Source of the DNA: Ferrovibrio sp046294345
Lineage (GTDB): Bacteria > Pseudomonadota > Alphaproteobacteria > Ferrovibrionales > Ferrovibrionaceae
Direction of reading: 5' to 3'
Length of the DNA stretch: 39,217 bases
NCBI GenBank assembly: GCA_046294345.1
Contig: JBKBJT010000035.1
Location: 1 to 39,217, forward strand
The notes below the pieces were generated by a model, which searched no databases, was not told where the DNA came from, and was given only the letters and a program-made list of their open reading frames with translations. A program made the translations under genes and the position numbers. Every line of letters begins with the position of its first letter. The first letter of the stretch is position 1. This document shows positions 1 to 6,592 of the stretch, piece by piece.

Positions 1-64
1 GCGCCTCGACCTGAGCGGTCGAGATGTCCTGGCGCGCGATGAATACGTTCTCGTAGAACGCCAT
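1..64 (-). CDS. rpsF: 30S ribosomal protein S6, N-terminal fragment
   Basis: Only the first 21 codons lie in the window; the gene runs off the left edge. The peptide starts MAFYENVFIARQDIS, which matches the first beta strand of alphaproteobacterial S6 (typically M-x-x-YE-x-VFIARQD-x-S). S6 binds 16S rRNA and S18 in the platform of the small ribosomal subunit. The ATG at 64-62 has a good ribosome binding site, AAGGAGAG, just upstream on the minus strand. In related genomes rpsF is usually followed by rpsR and rplI, which would lie outside this window. Identification rests on a short but characteristic N-terminus. Confidence 0.85.
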   Translation of the reverse strand, partial: MAFYENVFIARQDISTAQVEA

Positions 65-247
65 CGGCAGCTCTCCTTCTGGCTTTAGCGGCCCGGCGGC
101 GGCGCACCATGCGACGACGGATCGGACCTGGCCGGACCCGGCATGGGTCCAGCAAGGAGCTATGTGAGGGCGCGGACTATAGCGATTTTCCCCCCATTGG
201 CAATATGGGGTCGCATGGCGGGGCCATCGCCTTGAAGTCACGCCGGA

Positions 248-262
248 GTTCTATATATGTTC
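248..262. promoter_or_regulatory. LexA (SOS) box, GTTC-N7-GTTC
   Basis: The sequence GTTCTATATATGTTC is a perfect copy of the alphaproteobacterial LexA direct repeat GTTC-N7-GTTC. Its AT-rich centre could serve as a -10 element in either direction. On plus, TTGAAG (232-237) lies 16 bp before TATATG (254-259). On minus, TTGCCG (280-275) lies 17 bp before TATATA (257-252). The first would transcribe towards fitAB, the second towards rpsF. A second box of the same form sits in front of lexA at 25913-25927. The motif is seen directly; binding is inferred. Confidence 0.65.
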
Positions 263-301
263 TGAAGTGTCCGGCGGCAAGGGGCAGGTGGGCACGATCC
301 G

Positions 302-418
302 GCAAAATTTCTCAAAACACTCTGATTTCGCCTGGAAATCTCGGATTTTGACGGAAAATGCCGCGAAATGACCGAATAGCGCCGGAAACAGGAAAACGCG
401 ATGAAAAATGACGGAAAA
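302..418. other. Phased A-tracts, probable bent DNA
   Basis: Short runs of three to five A recur with centres near 305, 316, 336, 356, 366, 386, 394, 405 and 415, so most spacings are close to 10 or 20 bp, one or two helical turns. The decamer TGACGGAAAA occurs exactly at 349-358 and 409-418. Such phasing is the usual signature of intrinsic curvature, here directly upstream of the fitAB operator. Curvature is inferred from spacing, not measured. Confidence 0.45.
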
Positions 419-427
419 CACTCGATT

Positions 428-453
428 TGATATCATTGATATCAATGATATCA
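428..453. promoter_or_regulatory. Perfect 26-bp palindrome, probable FitA operator
   Basis: Positions 428-453 are an uninterrupted perfect inverted repeat. It also reads as three GATATC hexamers starting at 429, 438 and 447, that is, 9-bp units. It ends 25 bp before the fitA start codon. FitA-type ribbon-helix-helix antitoxins repress their own operon by binding inverted repeats at the promoter, so this is very probably the autoregulatory operator. A TTGATA (427-432) and TATCAT (449-454) pair could be promoter elements within it. Confidence 0.7.
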
Positions 454-478
454 TTTATTAACGAGTACGGAGGCGGCC

Positions 479-727
479 ATGGCCAGCATCGTGATCCGCA
501 ATATCGACGACGACCTCAAGGCCCGCCTGCGCCGGCGGGCGGGCCGGCATGGCCGTTCGATGGAGGAGGAACTGCGCGAGATCCTGCGCAGCGCTCTGGC
601 CAGCGAAAGCCTGGGCGGGCGGGAATTCATCAATGCGATCCGGGACCGGCTGGAGCCCTTCGGCTATGTCGAGCTCGACCTGCCGCCCCGCACCGACATG
701 GGCCGCGAACCGCCATCCTTCGATTGA
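479..727 (+). CDS. fitA: FitA-type ribbon-helix-helix antitoxin
   Basis: This 82-residue protein opens with MASIVIRNIDDDLKARLRRR, the beta strand and first helix of the FitA/Arc-like ribbon-helix-helix fold, followed by the turn GRSMEEELREIL. The family binds DNA as a dimer through the strand and neutralises a PIN-domain toxin with its C-terminal tail. The ATG follows ACGGAGGCGGCC, a good ribosome binding site. The toxin gene starts 27 bp after the stop codon, and a perfect 26-bp palindrome lies just upstream, so the pair is a self-repressed toxin-antitoxin operon. The last 30 residues are acidic and proline-rich, as expected for the toxin-binding part. Close to Neisseria FitA in its first 40 residues; VapB would be the alternative name. 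Confidence 0.88.
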   Translation: MASIVIRNIDDDLKARLRRRAGRHGRSMEEELREILRSALASESLGGREFINAIRDRLEPFGYVELDLPPRTDMGREPPSFD

Positions 728-754
728 TGCGCCATCGACCGATGAGTCGCCGCC

Positions 755-1174
755 ATGCTGATCCTTGATACCAATGTGGTGTCTGAATTGATGCGGCCCG
801 AACCCGACATGGCCGTCTGGGTGTGGATGTCGCGCCAGGTGCCGGCGTCGCTGCACACCACCAGCATCACGTTTGCCGAAATTCTGTATGGCCTGACCCT
901 GCTGCCCGAAAGCCGGCGCCGGCAGGGCCTGCTGGTTGCCGTCGGCAGGATTTTCGCCGAACAGTTCCAGGGTCGCATCCTGTCCTTTGACGAAAATGCC
1001 GCGCCGGATTATGCCGCGCTGATGGCCGAGCGGCGGCGGCTCGGCCGGCCGATCGCGCTGCTGGATGCGCAGATCGCCGCCATCGCACGCCGGCAGAAGG
1101 CCATGGTGGCAACGCGTAACGTGAAGGATTTCGAGGATTGTGGGATCGGCGTGGTGAATCCGTGGGAGCTGTGA
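755..1174 (+). CDS. fitB: FitB-type PIN-domain toxin (ribonuclease)
   Basis: This 139-residue protein is a PIN domain from end to end. The N-terminal MLILDTNVVSELMRPEP carries the first catalytic aspartate (D5). The other metal-binding acids are probably E42 (FAE), D104 (LLDAQIAAIA) and D125 near the end, and the protein closes with VVNPWE, typical of FitB and VapC relatives. PIN toxins use Mg2+ or Mn2+ to cleave RNA and are held inactive by the partner antitoxin, here FitA immediately upstream. All expected acidic positions are present and the length is normal, so the toxin looks intact. The target RNA cannot be read from sequence. Transcription probably depends on the palindrome at 428-453 and possibly on the LexA box at 248-262. 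Confidence 0.88.
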   Translation: MLILDTNVVSELMRPEPDMAVWVWMSRQVPASLHTTSITFAEILYGLTLLPESRRRQGLLVAVGRIFAEQFQGRILSFDENAAPDYAALMAERRRLGRPIALLDAQIAAIARRQKAMVATRNVKDFEDCGIGVVNPWEL

Positions 1175-1194
1175 CCCATACTGGCGGAGCCATG

Positions 1195-1833
1195 ATGGAA
1201 ACTGGGGGCAAGTTGGTGATGTCTGCGGGTGTCGGCACCGTACGGCGAGTGAGCGCGATAGCGTTGATGGTGCTGCTGTTGGGTTGCGCAAAAACAAACC
1301 ATGACGCCTATCCGGAAGGGTGGCCGCAGTTAACGGGCATCGGCCCTGATTGCCGGGGTATAGCAGGCATCTATTCCATGTCGGGCAGTAGCAGCGATCC
1401 GCGGTTCCCAGCCGTCCGTTGGCCAGTCACGGGAACAAGAATAGAGCCGCCTGTCCGCTGGCATGTTCCGGTTGGTAAGCCGGATATGCTGCGGCTGTCC
1501 TTCATCAAGGATGATGTCCTGCGTATTGAAACCGGATGGTACGATGAAGCCGAGTGGATTCCTCATGCGGCGTCGACACTCGTGCTGGCGTCAGATTCCG
1601 ACTCAAGTGAACATGTCGCCAGATACAACTGCGACGAACATGGTCTTGAGATTCCACCGGGCCCTCATATTGGCGTGGCCGGTTACAATTCATATTTTCG
1701 GGGGCTGATCAAAGCTGAGGACGGCTCTCTGGTATTGCGAGATACTAGCAGCGCTGCAGGAGTTTGGGTTTTTCCCCCTTTTCCAATGATCAGCAATTCG
1801 ACGACTTGGTATCGGTTTGAGGCGGCGCAGTGA
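1195..1833 (+). CDS. Putative lipoprotein of unknown function
   Basis: The gene encodes about 212 residues with a lipoprotein signal peptide: basic RR, a hydrophobic run and the lipobox LLLGC followed by AKT, so the mature protein would be lipid-anchored at that cysteine. The rest (rich in W, P, D and S, with C residues in PDCRG and YNCDE) matches no family I recognise. I chose the ATG at 1195, which has GGAG just upstream; ATG 1219 is a plausible alternative that gives a more ordinary 23-residue signal peptide. Its stop codon overlaps the GTG of the following methyltransferase by 4 bp, so the two are probably cotranscribed. Base composition here is less GC-rich than in the neighbours, which may hint at recent acquisition. 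Confidence 0.65.
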   Translation: METGGKLVMSAGVGTVRRVSAIALMVLLLGCAKTNHDAYPEGWPQLTGIGPDCRGIAGIYSMSGSSSDPRFPAVRWPVTGTRIEPPVRWHVPVGKPDMLRLSFIKDDVLRIETGWYDEAEWIPHAASTLVLASDSDSSEHVARYNCDEHGLEIPPGPHIGVAGYNSYFRGLIKAEDGSLVLRDTSSAAGVWVFPPFPMISNSTTWYRFEAAQ

Positions 1834-2747
1834 CTCGAACCGCCTATCTGGCCGCCGAGGGTTTCGAGGCGCAGCTGCGCGAGGAACTCGGTGCGCGCGT
1901 CATGGCCGAGCATGGCCGGCTGTTCATGGCCGAAGGCGAGGGGCCGTCTGCATGGGCGGCGAACACATGGTTCGACGTGCAGGAGGTTGCCATCGAGTCC
2001 ATCGGCGATGCGGCGGCGAAGCTGAAGGCGATCCAGCGTAACTGGGCCGCTTATGCGCCGTTGCATCACCGGCGGGCCAAGCTGATCGTCGAAAAGCTGC
2101 CGCATGTTTCGGCCAAACCGCTCGGCTTCGGTGCGCCGCTGCCCACATCGCCGCTGGGCAGCTTCACGCTGCTGGCGCCGGATCGGATGCTGTATGCCGC
2201 GCGCTGTTCCAGCCCGCTGCCGAATGGTGAATTCATCTTCCACGAGGACCGCGAAGGCCCGCCCAGCCGCGCCTATCTGAAACTCTGGGAGGGCCTGACG
2301 CGGCACCGGCTGGAATTCGGGTCAGAGCTTCCGAAGGCCGGCGACATCTGCCTCGACCTTGGCGCGTCGCCCGGCGGCTGGACCTGGGTGCTGGGCTCGC
2401 TGGGTGCCGATGTCACGGCCATCGACAAGGCGCCGCTGGCGCCCAATGTGGCGGCGATGCCCAATGTGCGCTGGCAGCAGGGCAGCGCCTTTGCGCTTGA
2501 GCCGAAGGAATTTCCGCGCGTCGACTGGCTGTGTTCGGATGTGATCTGCTATCCGGCGCGGCTGCTGAAACTGGTGCAGCGCTGGCTGGAGCCAGGCGGT
2601 GTGTCGAACGCCGTCTGCACCCTGAAATTCCAGGGCGAAACGGATTTCGAGACGGCGCGCACCTTCGCCGCCATCCCCGGCAGCCGGCTTTTGCACCTGC
2701 ACCACAACAAGCATGAACTGACCTGGCTGTGGCGCCGGCCCCAGTGA
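1830..2747 (+). CDS. rlmM: RlmM-type 23S rRNA 2'-O-ribose methyltransferase
   Basis: A 305-residue protein of the FtsJ/RlmM class. The SAM-binding motif LDLGASPGGWTW lies near residues 175-186, followed by VTAIDKAPL, and the catalytic K-D-K-type residues are likely in WLCSDVICYP (about 231-241) and TLKFQG (about 264). The N-terminal part, with AYLAAEGFEAQLREELG, resembles the RNA-binding region of RlmM. E. coli RlmM methylates C2498 of 23S rRNA; this one is about 60 residues shorter, as is usual for the alphaproteobacterial form, so the exact target is inferred. The start is GTG, overlapping the stop of the lipoprotein gene by 4 bp. Downstream lies a hairpin repeat that could act in RNA termination or stability. 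Confidence 0.78.
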   Translation: MTRTAYLAAEGFEAQLREELGARVMAEHGRLFMAEGEGPSAWAANTWFDVQEVAIESIGDAAAKLKAIQRNWAAYAPLHHRRAKLIVEKLPHVSAKPLGFGAPLPTSPLGSFTLLAPDRMLYAARCSSPLPNGEFIFHEDREGPPSRAYLKLWEGLTRHRLEFGSELPKAGDICLDLGASPGGWTWVLGSLGADVTAIDKAPLAPNVAAMPNVRWQQGSAFALEPKEFPRVDWLCSDVICYPARLLKLVQRWLEPGGVSNAVCTLKFQGETDFETARTFAAIPGSRLLHLHHNKHELTWLWRRPQ

Positions 2748-2756
2748 CGTCGACCA

Positions 2757-2844
2757 TCGTCATCCCGGCCGAACGCAGTTAGAGCCGGGATCCCATTTCG
2801 TGTGTCACAAAAAATCGGACCCCGGGTCAAGCCCGGGGTGACGA
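2757..2844. repeat. 88-bp intergenic palindromic element with terminal inverted repeats
   Basis: The element is bounded by 12-bp inverted ends differing at one base (TCGTCATCCCGG at 2757-2768; reverse complement of 2833-2844 is TCGTCACCCCGG). Inside are two hairpins: ATCCCGGC (2762-2769) with GCCGGGAT (2784-2791), and CCCCGGG (2820-2826) with CCCGGGG (2832-2838). It occupies the convergent gap between the RlmM gene and the chemotaxis-like gene. CCCGGGTCAAGCCCGGG-like cores are common dispersed repeats in alphaproteobacteria; copy number here is unknown. Confidence 0.65.
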
Positions 2845-2858
2845 GAGGGAACGGACGG

Positions 2859-3911
2859 TTATGTCCGCGGTTTCTGGGTGATCACGCCGTACCAGCCCAG
2901 GCCGTCATAGGTTTCGTAGCCGATGGTATGGGCAAAGGCGATCAGCGATCCGTCGGCGCCATAGTAATAGCCGCGGTCCTTGTCGCCGGTTTCCAGCGGG
3001 AAGGGCTGGTACAGGCCCTGATTGTCGGACGAGGCGATGATGCGGCGCTTGGCATCCAGCAGCAGCACGCGCGAACGCTGCCATTCTTCCGGGCTTAAGG
3101 ATGGTTCGTCCTTTACGATGCTCATGCCCTGCTTGTCCCAGTCGAACACCACGCCCAGCACGCCCAGGGGCTCGCCGTGGATCTGGCCGCCCGAGCGCAC
3201 GGCGGCGGCATAGATCGCCACCGCCTTGTTGTCGTGGCTGGGGCTCTGGCTGATGTCGTCGACGATGTAATCGTCGCCGCTGGCCGATTGCATGGCGGCC
3301 TGGAACCAGCGTGTCTGCGCCACCGAGGCCTTGGCCACGCGCGGAAACAGCTTGGGATTCGAGGTGGCCACCACGCGGCCGCGTGCATCCGCCAGCACGA
3401 GGTTGAGGTAGACGGTGTAGAAACGGTTGATCATCGCCAGCCGTTCGCCGGCGCGGGCGAACAACTCGTCGCTTGGCTCGGCCAGGGCCTGCCACATGGC
3501 GTCGTCGGTGGCCCACCAGCGGCAGTCGCAGGTGCGTTCATACAGGTTGCGCACGATCAGCTGCACCATGGTCTGTGCCATGTCGGTCAGGCGTGGGCCT
3601 TCCAGGTCCTTCACGATCTGGTCGACGATTTCTTCCGCCGCGCGTTTGGATTCCGTGATGCGCTTCAGCACCACCTCGCGGAAGCGCTTGGAATTCTGCG
3701 AGGCCTGGTTGGCCAGCGATTTCACTTCCTGTGCCACCACGGCGAAACTGCGTCCCACTTCGCCCGCGCGCGCCGCCTCGATCGAAGCGTTCAACGACAG
3801 CAGGGTGGTCTGGAAAGCGATCTCTTCGTTATTGGCACCGAATTGCTGTACATCCTGTTCGATGCCGTCGATGAGCTGATGCACCTGCAGGTGATGCGTC
3901 TGTGCGGTCAT
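2859..3911 (-). CDS. Soluble methyl-accepting-like protein with C-terminal Cache sensor
   Basis: The 350-residue protein has the order of domains reversed relative to an ordinary chemoreceptor. Residues 29-70 are the signalling hairpin tip of MCPs, with EIAFQTTLLSLNASIEAARA and FAVVAQEVKSLANQ, preceded by only 28 residues of helix. After a helical stretch comes a motif with C128-D-C130-RWWATD, then a Cache-type sensor of about 200 residues that includes YIVDDISQSPSHDNK and ends in GLGWYGVITQK. I see no transmembrane segment and no signal peptide, so the Cache domain would be cytoplasmic. The hairpin tip normally binds CheA and CheW. The methylation helices are mostly missing, so adaptation by CheR/CheB is doubtful. 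It is a single gene, divergent from fumC. Ligand unknown. Confidence 0.8.
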   Translation of the reverse strand: MTAQTHHLQVHQLIDGIEQDVQQFGANNEEIAFQTTLLSLNASIEAARAGEVGRSFAVVAQEVKSLANQASQNSKRFREVVLKRITESKRAAEEIVDQIVKDLEGPRLTDMAQTMVQLIVRNLYERTCDCRWWATDDAMWQALAEPSDELFARAGERLAMINRFYTVYLNLVLADARGRVVATSNPKLFPRVAKASVAQTRWFQAAMQSASGDDYIVDDISQSPSHDNKAVAIYAAAVRSGGQIHGEPLGVLGVVFDWDKQGMSIVKDEPSLSPEEWQRSRVLLLDAKRRIIASSDNQGLYQPFPLETGDKDRGYYYGADGSLIAFAHTIGYETYDGLGWYGVITQKPRT

Positions 3912-4157
3912 TGTTTTTGCACTCTTGCTTATGGCGAGACGCGGTCATAAATGCAGGATGTATGCCGACGAGTTTTACGCGAAGCTTCGGGGGCATGCGC
4001 AATTTTCGTGGGTGCTACATGCGAATTGTAAGCAGAAAACGGACACATACTCACGTTATCTTCCGTATATGATCGAAGCGGCCCGCTGGAATTGGCCGTA
4101 ATTTCGGCAGGCATTCGGGTCAATTGGTGAAAAAATAGGCTGGAAGGTTTGGTCGCC

Positions 4158-5549
4158 ATGCAGATACGCCAGGAACGGGACGCTTTCGGCAATGTAGACG
4201 TGCCCGCCGGCAAATACTGGGGCGCGCAGACCCAAAGGGCGCTCAGTTTGTTCCGCATCGGTGGCGAAAAGCTGCCGCCGGCATTGGTGCGCGCCATCGG
4301 CCTGCAGAAACTCGCCGCCATCCGCGCCAATGCCAGGCTGGGCGAAGTGCCCGCCGATCTCGCCACCGCCATCGAAAAAGCCGCACGCGAAGTTTGGAGC
4401 GGACAATTCGACGATCATTTCCCGTTGCCGGTGTGGCAGATCGGATCCGGGACGGCCACCAACATGAATGCCAACGAGGTGATCGCCAACCGCGCCAACG
4501 AATTGCTGGGCCAGCCGCTGGGCACCAAATCGCCGGTCCATCCCAACGATCACGTCAATCGCGGGCAGTCGTCGAACGACACTTTCCCGACGGTGATGCA
4601 TATCGTCACCGTGCTGGAACTAAAACAGCGCCTGATTCCGGCGCTTGAAGGATTGCACGCGCAACTCGATGCCAAGGCGAAAGCCTGGGCCGATATCGTG
4701 AAGATCGCGCGCACGCATCTGCAGGATGCCACGCCGATGACATTGGGCCAGGGCTTCGGCGCCATGGCGCGTCAGGTCGAGCTTGGCATCGCGCGCATCC
4801 ATGACAGCCTGCCGCGTCTTTACATGTTGGCCCAGGGCGGCACGGCGGTGGGCACCGGGCTGAATGCCAAGGCCGGATTCGATGCCGCCTTCGCGCGCGA
4901 ACTGGCCGATCTCACCGGCCTGCCATTCGCCGCCAATCCGAACAAGTTCGAGGGCATGGGCGGCCATGACGCGCTGGTCGAAGCCAGTGGCATGCTCAAC
5001 ACCATCGCCGTGTCGCTGGCCAAGATCGCCAACGACATCCGCTTCCTCGGTTCCGGCCCGCGCGCCGGCCTGGCCGAGCTGGTGCTGCCCCATGACGGAC
5101 TGACCTCCTCCATCATGCCGGGCAAACGCAACCCCACCCTGGCCGAGGCCCTGCTTCAGGTCTGTTACCAAGCCATGGGCAACCATGTGGCCGTGACCCA
5201 TGCCGCCGCTGCCGGCCATTTCGAGCTGAACGTCGCCAAGCCGGTGATCGTGCATAACATTCTGCAGTCGATCCGCCTGCTGGCCGATGCAGCGGCGGTA
5301 TTCGGCAGCGACATGGTGGCGGGCATCGAGCCCAACACCGCCACGCTGCAGCGCAACGTGGAACATTCGATCATGCTGGCCACCGCGCTGAACCCGCATC
5401 TGGGCTACGACCGCGTGGCGCAGATCGTCAACAAGGCCTTCCGGGACGGCACGAGCCCCAAGCAGGCGGCCATAGAATTAGGCTTCCTGACGGCGGAGGA
5501 TTACGACCGCCTTGCCGATCCGCACAGCATGCTGGGGCCGCGGCCATAA
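4158..5549 (+). CDS. fumC: Class II fumarate hydratase
   Basis: The 463-residue protein belongs to the fumarase/aspartase superfamily and should hydrate fumarate to L-malate in the TCA cycle without an iron-sulfur cluster. Visible signatures are GSGTATNMNANEV, HPNDHVNRGQSSNDTFPT, the THLQDATPMTLGQ helix that carries the catalytic histidine, GGTAVGTGLN, and the mobile loop SSIMPGKRNP at 317-326 with the catalytic serine. Two signature positions differ from most FumC proteins (usually VNMSQSSND and MPGKVNP), so it is a divergent fumarase. Aspartase or another family member is less likely given HPNDHVN and the GIEPN region. ATG 4158 is preferred over TTG 4149, because GGAAGG at 4142-4147 is correctly spaced only for the ATG. 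Confidence 0.88.
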   Translation: MQIRQERDAFGNVDVPAGKYWGAQTQRALSLFRIGGEKLPPALVRAIGLQKLAAIRANARLGEVPADLATAIEKAAREVWSGQFDDHFPLPVWQIGSGTATNMNANEVIANRANELLGQPLGTKSPVHPNDHVNRGQSSNDTFPTVMHIVTVLELKQRLIPALEGLHAQLDAKAKAWADIVKIARTHLQDATPMTLGQGFGAMARQVELGIARIHDSLPRLYMLAQGGTAVGTGLNAKAGFDAAFARELADLTGLPFAANPNKFEGMGGHDALVEASGMLNTIAVSLAKIANDIRFLGSGPRAGLAELVLPHDGLTSSIMPGKRNPTLAEALLQVCYQAMGNHVAVTHAAAAGHFELNVAKPVIVHNILQSIRLLADAAAVFGSDMVAGIEPNTATLQRNVEHSIMLATALNPHLGYDRVAQIVNKAFRDGTSPKQAAIELGFLTAEDYDRLADPHSMLGPRP

Positions 5550-5633
5550 CTGTGTATTCGGGGCTTGTGCCCACCGCCTTCCCCGGCCGTGATATGCTAT
5601 ACAGGCAATCATGCAACGGCGGGGGAGGATGTC

Positions 5634-6437
5634 ATGATAGTGGTCAGTGCCATTGTCGCGGCCGGACTCTACACCGCCATCGGCCTGGGGGTAGTGTATG
5701 TCGCAGTCAAGTGGTTGGGATTCAGGGAGGGCGCAACGGCGTTATCAGTGTTTTTCGCGCCGCTCGTCGCCTATCTGATTTTCTCGGGCCAACTTGCCGG
5801 ATTCTCGGGATTTGGCGTCGAACTGAAATTCCGTGAGGCATCGCAGCGTGCGGTGGCCGAGACGATAGACGCCCGCAAGATCCAGCCGGATGTCGAGGCT
5901 GCGGGCGAAGCCGACATGGACAAGCTGCTGATGGTTCTGTCGGCCTCACCGGTGCTGTTACTCACGGCCCATGATGCCGACCTGACCGAGGACCAGCTCA
6001 CCCGGCTGACGTTGCGCTATGGCGCGGCGATATACACCTCGCTGACCCAGGGCGAATTCGAGATGCTGGTGGTCGTCGATCGTGACGGCAGGTTCCTCGG
6101 CAGTTTCCCAAAAGCGTATTTCCTCGACCTGCTGCGGATTCCGTTTGTCCAGTATGATGTCTCGGAATCGCAGGGGGCAGAGCTGTCAAGATCGGTCAGG
6201 CAGGGCCTGCAACATACCGAGTTGCGGGTGATCGTGAAGACACCGCGGCAGCGCGCGGAAGCGGAAGGCAAGAAGGAGTATGTGGTTGAACAGGCCAGCA
6301 ACCTCGATGCCCTGAAAACCATGGCCGCCGCACGCGCAGATGCCATCGTCGTTACCGGCACCGACGGGCGTTACAAAGGCTTTGTCCGGCGCCGCGACCT
6401 GATTGACCAGCTGGTGTTCGCCCGCTCGGCCAGTTGA
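5634..6437 (+). CDS. Membrane protein with two N-terminal helices and a CBS-like tail
   Basis: This 267-residue protein begins with two hydrophobic segments (about residues 2-24 and 34-58) separated by a short loop. A soluble part of about 200 residues follows. It has two segments that resemble CBS units, one around LLLTAHDADL to LVVVDRDGRFLGSF and one at the end, DAIVVTGTDGRYKGFVRRRDL, where a V-[VT]-D-x-D/G-x-[FY]-x-G pattern precedes an [RK]-x-D-L helix. CBS pairs often bind adenine nucleotides, but binding residues cannot be assigned here. ATG 5634 is chosen because GGGGGAGG lies 5 bp upstream; the in-frame ATG further upstream has no site. It lies between fumC and the glutamate synthase gene on the same strand. 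Function unknown. Confidence 0.7.
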   Translation: MIVVSAIVAAGLYTAIGLGVVYVAVKWLGFREGATALSVFFAPLVAYLIFSGQLAGFSGFGVELKFREASQRAVAETIDARKIQPDVEAAGEADMDKLLMVLSASPVLLLTAHDADLTEDQLTRLTLRYGAAIYTSLTQGEFEMLVVVDRDGRFLGSFPKAYFLDLLRIPFVQYDVSESQGAELSRSVRQGLQHTELRVIVKTPRQRAEAEGKKEYVVEQASNLDALKTMAAARADAIVVTGTDGRYKGFVRRRDLIDQLVFARSAS

Positions 6438-6592
6438 ATTCGGCGGTCTGCGACCCGGGGCCGGATATGCCGCCCGGCCAAGACCCTGTCCGGCGATGTG
6501 ATTGAATATTAATCAACGTAATACCCGCAGGTGTGTTAACCTTCGCCCAAGTCGCCCGGTCGAGGCGGCGTGATTGGGTGGGAGAGACGGGT

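Larger units (their letters stand above)
65..478. other. 414-bp intergenic control region between rpsF and fitAB
   Basis: This is the shared upstream region of rpsF (minus) and fitAB (plus). I see no convincing gene in it: the short reading frames lack a ribosome binding site and recognisable protein sequence. From left to right it holds a GC-rich stretch, a LexA-type box (248-262) overlapped by possible promoters in both directions, an AT-richer zone with regularly spaced A-tracts (302-418), and a perfect palindrome (428-453) just before the antitoxin. Each is listed separately. Confidence 0.7.

Noticed and set aside
109..351. An 80-codon frame in the rpsF-fitA gap
   Set aside because: No ribosome binding site, no recognisable sequence, and it would place the LexA box inside a gene.
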